This document shows positions 55,808 through 64,000 of a DNA stretch of 64,000 nt, one piece after another. Numbering within the stretch: the first letter of the stretch is position 1; every line of letters begins with the position of its first letter. The notes under the pieces are model-generated. The model did not search any database, was not told the origin of the DNA, and was given only the letters and a program-made list of their open reading frames with translations. This DNA comes from Azolla caroliniana. Taxonomy: Eukaryota; Polypodiophyta. The DNA is taken from contig JBHGNT010000007.1 in the NCBI GenBank assembly GCA_043228905.1, forward strand, positions 12,586,001 through 12,650,000, read 5' to 3'. A program made the translations under genes and the position numbers.

Positions 55808-56423
55808 TGTTGGGATTATGGTCCCTTTCGGATGGGATGGTCGGATGTCCGAAGATGAATGCCGACAAGCCCGGTTTCGGTTTCGGAACCGGATGATGAA
55901 GACCCCGGTTTCGGAACCGGATGACGAATGTACCCGGAGAGAGATCCGGATGCGGGAACATATCTGTGAATATGTTTGCCAAGGGCCCTTGAGGCTATAG
56001 TTGTAAATAGCCCTAAAGTCATATGTGTATAAATATGACTTAGGGCAAACAGTTTTGTTGTTGCTAATCATTTTTCCTGTTTTTCCACTCAAGAGGAGTG
56101 AAGAGGGAGCAACCGTGAGAGAGAGAGAGAGAGATAGAGCGTGAGAGAGGAAGAGGACGACGCCTCTTTGTATTTCCGCCTCCTGTGGCGAGGACAGCGA
56201 GCTCAAGGTCGTCGCCTTGCAGCTCGCCATTGTATACTTCTCTGTATAGTGTTGGTTTGGAGTCCTGTACTCCCGTGGTTTTTCCCGTCTAGGGTTTTCC
56301 ACGTTAATCCCTGTGTGTTCGCGTTTTGTTTCTCTTTGTGGTTCCTATTTTCTGCTCCATTGATTCGCGCTTACTCGGTTGTGGCCGAGTGGTGAAGGTA
56401 AATAGAAGGGTCGTTCACCAACA
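55808..56423 (+). repeat. 5' LTR of copia F
   Basis: TGTTGGGATT to CACCAACA. TATAAATA at 56028-56035 and a GA tract near 56115-56135. A CCGGTTTCGG-rich duplication lies near its start. Confidence 0.97.
56028..56035 (+). promoter_or_regulatory. TATA box in the F 5' LTR
   Basis: TATAAATA about 220 bp into the LTR, conserved in the LTRs of H (near 13116) and of the 32804 copy. Confidence 0.7.
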
Positions 56424-56426
56424 ATC

Positions 56427-56438
56427 TGGTATCAGAGC
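56427..56438 (+). other. tRNA-iMet primer-binding site of F
   Basis: TGGTATCAGAGC, three bases after the LTR end. Confidence 0.95.
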
Positions 56439-56453
56439 GAACTGCTGCAGAAA

Positions 56454-59400
56454 ATGGAAGGCGGCGGCAGCGGGCAGCCGGGGATGATGGTGCTGAACGC
56501 GCAGAATTACGCCGACTGGAAGATCAAGATGGAGGATCTTCTGATTGTTCAGGACCTGTACGAACCGATTGACAGGTCGGAAATACCGAAAGGGGTACTT
56601 GAGTCGGAGTGGAAGCTCCTGAACCGGAAAGCCGTAGCGACGATCCGACAATATGTCGATGTGAGCGTCCTACAACATGTGGCGAACGACACCAACGCAT
56701 ATGAGATGTGGAAGAAGCTGTCGGGCCTCTACGAGAGGAAGAATGCGTTGAACCGGACCTCCCTGATGAGGAAGATAGTGAACCTCAAGTATCGAGACGG
56801 CGAGAGTATGGTGGAACACGTAAGCACGTTCATGGGATTCGTGAATCAGCTTGCGGCGATCAAGTTCCCGTTGGAGGATGCAATGCAAGCCATCATCCTG
56901 ATGTGTACATTGCCGGAAAGCTGGGAGAACTTGGTGGTGACTCTCAGCACCTCCTGCACAGAGGATAACTTGTCCTTGCAAACGGTAAAGACGAGTATTC
57001 TGAATGAAGAAGCGCGTCGGAGAGATAAAGAACCGGCCTCCGACCCGAAGGCGCTGCTTACCGAATCGGATCGGGGAAGACAATGGAACCGGAGTCCGCA
57101 AAGACGGGAGAAGTCGGGGACCCGGTCGCAGTCAAGAGGAAGGCCCACATGCTTCCACTGTGGGAAGCCGGGGCACTTCCGGAAAAATTGTCGGCATTAC
57201 CGAAAAGACAACGGAGCCAACGACACCGATTCGAAGAAGTCACCGGAGAGAAACGGTGCATACCGGGGAGCCACGGACCGGAGAAGTTCGGATCGGCGAG
57301 GGCAGGACAGGAAAGGAACAACGGCACTCGCGGCAAGTGAGGAAGAAATCATGCTCATCACCGAAGAAGGTGAACTAAACGTCGCCGGCGATGAGACGAC
57401 CTGGGTGGTCGATTCCGGAGCATCGTTCCACCTGACCCCGGAGAGAAGATACTTCTCATCCTACACAGCCGGTGAGCATGGCTGTGTTCGAATGGGAAAT
57501 GAAGGTACGTGCCGGATTGCCGGCATCGGAGACGTGTGGTTGACAACCCCGACCGGATGCAAAATGCTGCTGAAGGATGTCCGACACGTTCCGGAGGTTC
57601 GATTGAACCTGATTTCGGCCGGGAGGCTAGACGATGAAGGCTACACAGGTAGCATCCGGAACGGCGTAATGAAGTTCAGCAAGGGGAGCCTGATAGTGGC
57701 TCGGGCCCGGAAAGACAACACACTGTACCTGATGAATGCCCGGTTATGTCCGGAAGAGCTGAATGTGGCAGCCGACACTACCGGTGAGCTGTGGCACAAA
57801 AGACTGTGCCACATGAGTGAGAAGGGGATGAAGAGGCTTGCAGAAGACAACCTTATTCCAGTGAAGCATGTGCACCTGGAGAAGTGCACCGATTGCCTGG
57901 CCGGTAAGCAGAACCGAACCTCCTTCCACTCAAGGCCACCGACGAGACGTAGCGCACCATTGGAGTTGGTGCACACTGATGTGTGTCAGGTAGAAACGAA
58001 GTCACATGGCGGAGCCCAGTACTTCGTAACATTCATTGATGATCACAGCCGGAAGCTGTGGACGGCACCGTTGAAGACAAAGGACCAAGTGTTGTGCGTC
58101 TTCAAAGAACTCCACGCGAGAGTGGAAAGGGAATCCGGCAAGAAGCTGAAAGCGATACGAGCGGATAACGGAGGGGAATACCGGGGGCAGTTCCAGGAGT
58201 ACTGTCGCTCGAAGGGAATCCGACTCGAGTTTACTGTGCCGAAGACGCCGGAACTGAACGGGCTGGCCGAGAGGATGAACCGGACCATAATGGAGAGGGT
58301 CCGGAGTATGCTGGCACATGCGAAATTACCCAAGGGGTTTTGGGCTGAGGCAATGTCGACAGCGACATACGTGATAAACAGATCACCCTCAGTACCTTTG
58401 GACGGAGACACGCCGCAGAAAGTATGGACCGGTAAGGAAGTGTCCTACCGGCATCTGAAGGTGTTCGGGTGTCTCGCATACGTGCATGTGGCAAAGGACC
58501 GGAGAGGAAAGCTAGATCCAAAGACCCGGCCATGCATATTCCTCGGTTACGGCGATGACGAGTTCGGCTACCGAGTATGGGACCCGGTTGACAAGAAGAT
58601 ATTCCGGAGTCGTGATATCATCTTCATGGAGAACAAGACACTCGCCGACTGGGAGTCGGAGAAGAAGATGAAGAACTCCAAGTCAACCGGTGAGGATCAA
58701 CTCTACGAGGAGCAGTCCCGACCGGCAAGGGACCGGTTAGCACTCGAGGATCCGGCCGAAGACGGTGAAGAAACAGAACCGGCCGAAGAAGATGAAAATG
58801 ATACCGGAACCGGCCCCGATCCCGAAATGGATTCGGATGAAGAAGAATCGGAAGAACCGGTTACCGAAGCTCCGAAACGGAGATATCCTCTAAGAGAGAG
58901 AAGGGCCCCCCGGAGATTTCCGGAACCAGAGCACGTGCTGCTAACCGACGAGGGGGAGCCGGAGAGCTTTGAAGAAGCGAAGCATGACACCCATAGCCGC
59001 AGGTGGTTAAGTGCCATGCAGGAGGAGATGGACTCCCTGCATGAGAACCACACATATGAACTTGTGGAGCTGCCGAAAGGAAAACGGGCACTCCGTAACA
59101 AGTGGGTGTTCAAGCTGAAACCGGGAGATGCCGGAAACCCCCCGAGATACAAAGCCAGGATCGTGGTGAAGGGGTTTCAGCAGAAGAAGGGCGTCGACTT
59201 CGACGAGATATTTGCTCCGGTAGTGAAGATGACCTCCATCCGAACGGTGCTGAGCATAGCGGCAAGCATGGACCTCGAGGTAGAACAGATGGACGTGAAG
59301 ACGGCATTCCTTCACGGTGACCTCGAAGAAGAGATCTACATGCAGCAACCGGAAGGATTCGAGAAGAAAGGGAAGGAGCACCTGGTATGCCGGTTGAAGA

Positions 59401-60527
59401 AGAGCCTTTACGGATTGAAGCAGGCTCCCCGGCAATGGTACCGGAAGTTCGACTCCTTCATGACCGACGAAGGGTACCTCAAAACGCAGTCCGACCACTG
59501 CGTGTTTGTGAAGAAGTTCGAAGGAGGAGACTCTCTAATACTCCTCCTGTACGTGGACGACATGTTGATCGTCGGACGGGACCAGGTCAAGATACGGATG
59601 CTGAAGAAGGCTCTTCACCGAACCTTCTCAATGAAGGACCTGGGTCCGGCGAGGCAAATACTAGGGATGCACATCATCCGGGACCGGAAGAAGAAGCAGT
59701 TGTGGCTGTCACAGGAGAAGTACGTGACAAAGGTGCTTCAACGGTTCAACATGTCGGAAGCAAGACCAGTCGGGTCGACTCTCCTGGCAAACTGCAAGCT
59801 GTCCAACAAGCAAAGTCCCAAGACAAAGGCTGAAAAGGAGGATATGATGAAAGTGCCGTATGCCTCAGCAGTCGGGAGCTTGATGTACGCCATGGTGTGT
59901 ACGCGACCGGACATAGGATATGCAGTCGGAGTGGTGAGCCGGTACATGAGCAATCCCGGCAAAGAGCATTGGAACGCGGCCAAGTGGATACTCCGATACC
60001 TGAAGGGCACAGCAAACGTGTGCCTCCGATTCGGCTCCGGTAAGCCCGAACTCGACGGCTTCACCGATTCGGATATGTCGGCTGATGCAGATACCAGCCG
60101 GTCCACATCAGGGTATGTGATGACGTATGCAGGGGGAGCTGTTTCATGGCAGTCGAGGCTGCAGAAGACGGTTGCGTTGTCAACCACGGAGGCGGAGTAC
60201 ATGGCGGCTGTTGAAGCCGGCAAGGAAATAATATGGATGAAGGACTTCATTAGAGAGCTCGGTATCTGGCAGGAGGAGTACCGACTCTACTGCGACAGTC
60301 AGAGTGCAATCCACCTTGCGAAGAACGCGGCCTATCACTCCCGGACGAAGCACATCCAGCGAAGATATCACTGGATCCGGGAAAGGATAGAAGACAAGGA
60401 GTTCGTGCTGACGAAGATCCACACGGACGAGAACGGGTCGGATATGCTGACCAAGGTGCTCACACCCGACAAGCTGGAAGCATGCCGGAAGAGGATCGGA
60501 TTGGAGAGACATCCCATACCGAAGTGA
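56454..60527 (+). CDS. Gag-Pol polyprotein of copia F
   Basis: 1357 residues in one open frame; the Met at 56454 follows the primer site and precedes QNYADWKIKMEDLL, the usual copia Gag start. Domains: Gag 1 to about 230; knuckle CFHCGKPGHFRKNC at 233; aspartic protease DSGA at 320; HHCC zinc region HKRLCHMSEKG...CTDCLAGKQ about 450-490; integrase triad Asp 509, Asp 571 (RADNGGEYRG) and Glu 606 (NGLAERMNRT); RT from WVFKLK about 880, with LDVKTAFLHG-like text and YVDD at 1033; RNase H about 1215-1350 (STTEAEYMAAVEAGKEI, YCDSQSAIHLAKN, SRTKHIQRRYHWIRE). Every catalytic residue looked for is present. The stop lies 10 bp before the 3' LTR. The product would form a virus-like particle, copy the RNA and integrate the DNA. 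Confidence 0.97.
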   Translation: MEGGGSGQPGMMVLNAQNYADWKIKMEDLLIVQDLYEPIDRSEIPKGVLESEWKLLNRKAVATIRQYVDVSVLQHVANDTNAYEMWKKLSGLYERKNALNRTSLMRKIVNLKYRDGESMVEHVSTFMGFVNQLAAIKFPLEDAMQAIILMCTLPESWENLVVTLSTSCTEDNLSLQTVKTSILNEEARRRDKEPASDPKALLTESDRGRQWNRSPQRREKSGTRSQSRGRPTCFHCGKPGHFRKNCRHYRKDNGANDTDSKKSPERNGAYRGATDRRSSDRRGQDRKGTTALAASEEEIMLITEEGELNVAGDETTWVVDSGASFHLTPERRYFSSYTAGEHGCVRMGNEGTCRIAGIGDVWLTTPTGCKMLLKDVRHVPEVRLNLISAGRLDDEGYTGSIRNGVMKFSKGSLIVARARKDNTLYLMNARLCPEELNVAADTTGELWHKRLCHMSEKGMKRLAEDNLIPVKHVHLEKCTDCLAGKQNRTSFHSRPPTRRSAPLELVHTDVCQVETKSHGGAQYFVTFIDDHSRKLWTAPLKTKDQVLCVFKELHARVERESGKKLKAIRADNGGEYRGQFQEYCRSKGIRLEFTVPKTPELNGLAERMNRTIMERVRSMLAHAKLPKGFWAEAMSTATYVINRSPSVPLDGDTPQKVWTGKEVSYRHLKVFGCLAYVHVAKDRRGKLDPKTRPCIFLGYGDDEFGYRVWDPVDKKIFRSRDIIFMENKTLADWESEKKMKNSKSTGEDQLYEEQSRPARDRLALEDPAEDGEETEPAEEDENDTGTGPDPEMDSDEEESEEPVTEAPKRRYPLRERRAPRRFPEPEHVLLTDEGEPESFEEAKHDTHSRRWLSAMQEEMDSLHENHTYELVELPKGKRALRNKWVFKLKPGDAGNPPRYKARIVVKGFQQKKGVDFDEIFAPVVKMTSIRTVLSIAASMDLEVEQMDVKTAFLHGDLEEEIYMQQPEGFEKKGKEHLVCRLKKSLYGLKQAPRQWYRKFDSFMTDEGYLKTQSDHCVFVKKFEGGDSLILLLYVDDMLIVGRDQVKIRMLKKALHRTFSMKDLGPARQILGMHIIRDRKKKQLWLSQEKYVTKVLQRFNMSEARPVGSTLLANCKLSNKQSPKTKAEKEDMMKVPYASAVGSLMYAMVCTRPDIGYAVGVVSRYMSNPGKEHWNAAKWILRYLKGTANVCLRFGSGKPELDGFTDSDMSADADTSRSTSGYVMTYAGGAVSWQSRLQKTVALSTTEAEYMAAVEAGKEIIWMKDFIRELGIWQEEYRLYCDSQSAIHLAKNAAYHSRTKHIQRRYHWIRERIEDKEFVLTKIHTDENGSDMLTKVLTPDKLEACRKRIGLERHPIPK

Positions 60528-60535
60528 AGGGGGAG
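60527..60535 (+). other. Polypurine tract of F
   Basis: AAGGGGGAG overlaps the stop codon by one base and is followed by TT and the 3' LTR. It is the site for plus-strand priming. Confidence 0.9.
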
Positions 60536-60537
60536 TT

Positions 60538-61153
60538 TGTTGGGATTATGGTCCCTTTCGGATGGGATGGTCGGATGTCCGAAGATGAATGCCGACAAGC
60601 CCGGTTTCGGTTTCGGAACCGGATGATGAAGACCCCGGTTTCGGAACCGGATGACGAATGTACCCGGAGAGAGATCCGGATGCGGGAACATATCTGTGAA
60701 TATGTTTGCCAAGGGCCCTTGAGGCTATAGTTGTAAATAGCCCTAAAGTCATATGTGTATAAATATGACTTAGGGCAAACAGTTTTGTTGTTGCTAATCA
60801 TTTTTCCTGTTTTTCCACTCAAGAGGAGTGAAGAGGGAGCAACCGTGAGAGAGAGAGAGAGAGATAGAGCGTGAGAGAGGAAGAGGACGACGCCTCTTTG
60901 TATTTCCGCCTCCTGTGGCGAGGACAGCGAGCTCAAGGTCGTCGCCTTGCAGCTCGCCATTGTATACTTCTCTGTATAGTGTTGGTTTGGAGTCCTGTAC
61001 TCCCGTGGTTTTTCCCGTCTAGGGTTTTCCACGTTAATCCCTGTGTGTTCGCGTTTTGTTTCTCTTTGTGGTTCCTATTTTCTGCTCCATTGATTCGCGC
61101 TTACTCGGTTGTGGCCGAGTGGTGAAGGTAAATAGAAGGGTCGTTCACCAACA
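60538..61153 (+). repeat. 3' LTR of copia F
   Basis: 616 bp; no difference from the 5' LTR was noticed on reading. Followed by GGTTT. Confidence 0.97.
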
Positions 61154-61830
61154 GGTTTGAGGAGAATGTATTCATTCTGGTTTTTGTAGGTGCAAGACTC
61201 GGGAGATGAATGGCAAGATGGTTGTAGTGGAAAATGAAGCTGATTTAATTCTGGAAGGATGACTAAAGATGGTGGTGGAGGTGGAAGCAAGGTTTCATGA
61301 GGGTTTCAGGAGATTGGATTCATTCTGTGTTTTTTGTAGGTACAGGACTCGGGTGATGAATGGCTACAAGATCTTGCAAAATGCAGAGATAGTTGAGGTG
61401 GAAGTTTTGCAAAATGGAGAGATAGTTTTAGTTACTTTCAGTTTTCAGAATGATGAGTGAAGATGGTGGCGGAGGTAGAAGCAAGGTTTCATGAGGGTGA
61501 GGAGAGTGGATTAATTCTATTTTTTTTATGTACAGGAAATGGCTGAAAATAGACAGATTCACGACTCGGGCAATAGCTGGCAAGATGGATGTTGTGGAAA
61601 AGGAAGCTGTTTTATTTTTGTAAGGATGAGTGAGGATGTTGTCGAGGGTTGAAGCAAAATGTCATGAGTGGATGAGGACAACTAATTTTTTCTTTGTTGT
61701 CTATACAGGAATTTCATGGAAAATGGAGAGATGGCTGATGTGGAAATATTTTGAAGCACATTTATCTATTTTCAGTTTATACAACGATGAGAGAAGATGG
61801 TGGCGGAGGCAAAAGAAAATTTTCATGAGG

Positions 61831-62236
61831 GTCTGAGGGGAGTGGATTGAGTAGAGAACCAGTATCTTCATATGGTAGGCTCATCTGGCTCATTTAGATA
61901 TGACAAATCTTACATGTAGCAGTGATCAAGGAATCATTGTGAAAGAAGGTGTTGTTGGCAAGAGATTTGTTTTCATAGATTATAATTATCCTTATCTTGC
62001 CAAATGCTATCACTTATATTTGGTCCTTTCTTTGATGATATATACTTGTAGAGATGGAAAATATGATATTCTATTTGTATAGTGCCTCTGGCGTTTTTAA
62101 TTTTAATTCCAATGGAGCATAATTTTTATGGAAAAATATACATTTATCAAAGGGCAACCCCCTTGTAGATGTGATGGCGGTGGTGCATTAGGTCCACTCC
62201 GTTTTGATACTCGCACTCACAAACTTGCATTCATGA
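61831..62236. other. AT-rich spacer, no gene seen
   Basis: No frame over 60 codons and no terminus I can support. Confidence 0.45.
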
Positions 62237-62701
62237 TCAAATGATATTTCCTTGACATAAACGACACTGACATATTTCCTCTATTCCAAGTAACCGTGCA
62301 TCTCCCGAGCTCATCCTCCATTGGAAAAGTTGTGTCCGAGAGTCTTTGTCTTCCAATTTTACTCGATCTTCATGCCCAATATGTGTCGGGTTTGTCCGAG
62401 TTCCTTCATCGCAAATTTCTCGTGAAGGCTCTGCTTTAGCTTTCCGGTTTCGTCTTGATCGTTCCATGCAATCAACATGTCATCAATATATAGGTTCAAG
62501 TAGATTTGGGACTCGTCAGCCAATTGCTGACTGTACATACATGGGTCGGAGTCGGATCAGCGGTAACCAAGCTGCCTGATGTAGGAGTCGAACTTCTGGT
62601 ACCACATCCTCGGCGTTTGTTTTAAGCCGTAAAGGCATTTCTTCAGTCGACATATGAGGTGACCTTCCTCCTCCTTCACCATGAAGCCTGCCGGTTGAGA
62701 C
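62237..62701 (-). pseudogene. Copia RT fragment
   Basis: Minus-strand reading from 62701: MSQPAGFMVKEEEGHLICRL, KKCLYGLKQTPRMWYQKFDS, then LNLYIDDMLIAWNDQDE (catalytic YIDD) and further RT text into decayed frames near 62300. It differs in wording from F and K, so it is a third copia lineage. No LTR or other domain is attached; it is cut at 62701 by the K-family LTR or an older break. Confidence 0.78.
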
Positions 62702-62702
62702 A

Positions 62703-63284
62703 TATTTTTAATCTAAAGTTACAATTGTATACATACTAGACAATCGGCGTTTAGCCGAATCTCCAAAGGTAAAGTCGGGCTCTAGCCTAATTCGGCTAGT
62801 TATCCGAATCATATGTTGTCCGGTTCAACTTGTTTGAGTCGGTCAGACCAACTGGTTCAAATCAAATTTCATCTAAATCGGCTCATTCATTCGGATCGGC
62901 TCGTGTCTGAATTTGACTCTCGGCCTCTAGTCGATCGTTTGCTTCCCGCATGTGCTTTGCTCCTACCATTGCGTAGATGATACTTCCTACAACTGATATT
63001 CCTCGAAGGAATAATTTTGGGAATCAGTGTCAGATGCTCATTTAATGAGCATTTAAGTACATGTCAGTACTTGTCAACCCACTCAACAGGGCTTGTATAA
63101 AAAGTGCTTTGTGAGCACGTTGTATGTAGTTGAGTACAAAGATTATTTTCTATTAGAAGTTTGTTGTTCACTCTATCTTTGTCTCTCTCTCATCTCATCT
63201 CTATGTATACCTAACTGTTGTATCTCCGAATAACTGATTGCGTACTTTGTGTCTCGCACAACACTTCTGCACGTATCTTTTACA
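62703..63284 (+). repeat. 5' LTR of a second K-family copia
   Basis: It aligns loosely with the K LTR: ATATTCCTCGAAGGAATA versus ATATTCTGTGAGGAATA, CTTGTATAAAAAGTG, TTTGTCTCTCTCTC, and GCACGTATCTTTTACA at the end. The primer site is decayed (TGATATCAAGCGCGAGG). The left limit is uncertain. Confidence 0.65.
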
Positions 63285-63378
63285 TGATATCAAGCGCGAG
63301 GGTTGAGAATCCTCTGCAGTCGACCGAAACGCGAAAGAAGACATAGAGACACTCATTTTCTTTCGGAACAATAGGAAC

Positions 63379-64000
63379 ATGGATAGAGGAATGGGCAACT
63401 CTCTTCCGACATAGAAGCTCGAAAGAAGCAACTACGCATCTTGGTCATATACAATATGCACCAGTATCTGCTCAGGCACGGATACTAGAATTATGTCGAA
63501 GGAGCTAATGATGTAGCACCGGAGTTGATACACAAAGATTTCCTAGCCTGGGAGCAAGCGCAAGCAAAGTTTTGTACTTCTTTGCATCCTGGGTGAGTGA
63601 TTAGTTGTTGAGCTACATCTAGGATGCCAAAATGCCAGAAGATGCATGGGCGAATCTGAAATGTATTCTCACCACTAGCACGACGACCGGGAAGCTGCAG
63701 CTCAGATATGAGCTGAGCAATGTTCGACAAAAGGATCATTCGATGTCTGATTACACATCCTAGATCAAGGATATCTGTGACTCCCTCGCCTTCATCAACG
63801 TGATTGTTAAGGAGGATGAAATGGTGCAAGTCTGCCTCAGAGGGTTGGTGTCAAAGTTCGGAGCATTCCGAACAACGGTCGGCAAAGGGGAGAATATTAC
63901 TTCATTTTTCGAGCTGCAATCAAGGATTTCGTAGAAGAGAACCACGCAGGTGTATCGACGAGTGCGCACACCGATAGTAAGATGCTATACACGGAGGCGG
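63379..64000 (+). pseudogene. Gag of the second K-family copia (runs off window)
   Basis: Homologous codon by codon to K Gag: ATGGATAGAGGAATGGGCA start, a NYASWSY segment, YVEGAND, and FGAFRTTV near the right edge. It shares with K the TAG after the HGY position (near 63486). Additional stops and small indels break the frame. Protease and beyond lie outside the window. Confidence 0.82.

Larger units (their letters stand above)
55808..61153 (+). mobile_element. Ty1/copia element F, complete and apparently intact
   Basis: 5346 bp. LTRs of 616 bp (55808-56423 and 60538-61153) appear identical on reading. TSD is GGTTT (55803-55807 and 61154-61158). Primer site 56427-56438, purine tract 60527-60535 and one uninterrupted Gag-Pol frame. 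All the parts needed for autonomous retrotransposition are visible, so this is a very recent insertion. Relatives H and the 32804-36277 copy lie in the same window. Confidence 0.97.
55357..61830 (+). repeat. 160-190 bp tandem repeat, about seven units, split by copia F
   Basis: GATGAGTGAAGATGGTGGCGGAGGT-like cores followed by AGAAGCAAGGTTTCATGAGGGT begin near 55374, 55607, 55766, 61259, 61451, 61628 and 61788. Units carry TTTTTGTAGGTAC or TTGTCTATACAGGA, resembling 3' splice sites, and GACTCGGGTGATGAATGG. Two variant types alternate. It lies directly after the LINE, in the same orientation, and could be its 3' tail or an independent satellite. Copia F inserted within one unit. Confidence 0.8.

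Noticed and set aside
58703-60512. Several minus-strand frames over 100 codons opposite F pol
   Set aside because: Shadows of the intact 1357-codon sense frame; the same shadows appear opposite the 32804 copy wherever sequence is shared.

Overview
The window is repeat-dominated plant nuclear DNA; I see no host gene I can defend. The lineage call rests on family content: Ty1/copia elements primed by initiator tRNA-Met, a chromodomain Ty3/gypsy element, plant L1-type LINEs with a zf-RVT-like tail, and short CCCTAAA-type telomere-like motifs in one LTR. Many copies carry stops, frameshifts and nested insertions, as expected of heterochromatin in a large plant genome. The species cannot be named from the sequence.

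Region 1 (1-2278) is AT-rich and non-coding, with microsatellites. Region 2 (2279-39203) is a nest of minus-strand Ty3/gypsy elements of one family, here called C, D, E and A. Each has gag with CCHC knuckles, protease, RT-RNase H and integrase with a GPY/F-type end. Downstream of integrase, in the same sense, lies an extra large ORF: a conserved N-terminal domain of about 170 residues followed by a long coiled coil and a Q/P/E-rich tail. C (2279-14089) is split by a copia element, H, whose 3' LTR is itself split by a chromovirus, B. D (14090-20477) is fused without an intervening LTR to E (20478-26880 and 37383-39203). E gag is split by a chimeric insertion: the 3' end of A (26881-30892) joined to a plus-strand non-coding LTR element X (30893-37377), the pair flanked by the duplication TCGCC. 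X hosts a young, internally deleted copia (32804-36277).

Region 3 (39204-45640) holds an LTR and primer-binding-site remnant, a gag-protease fragment (G), tandem repeats and two minus-strand LINE fragments. Region 4 (45640-61830) is a decayed L1-type LINE interrupted by copia K (47991-52817), followed by a 160-190 bp tandem repeat into which copia F (55808-61153) inserted. F is complete: visually identical 616-bp LTRs, a 5-bp duplication, intact priming sites and an open 1357-residue Gag-Pol, so it is the best candidate for a currently competent element. Region 5 (61831-64000) has a copia RT fragment and the 5' end of a second K-family element that runs off the window.

The least familiar item is the gypsy family with a 3' coiled-coil ORF. 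It has A-rich tracts and a possible internal promoter at the pol/extra-ORF boundary, and a related non-coding partner X. H, the 32804 copy and F are one copia family at three stages: degraded, internally deleted but young, and intact.
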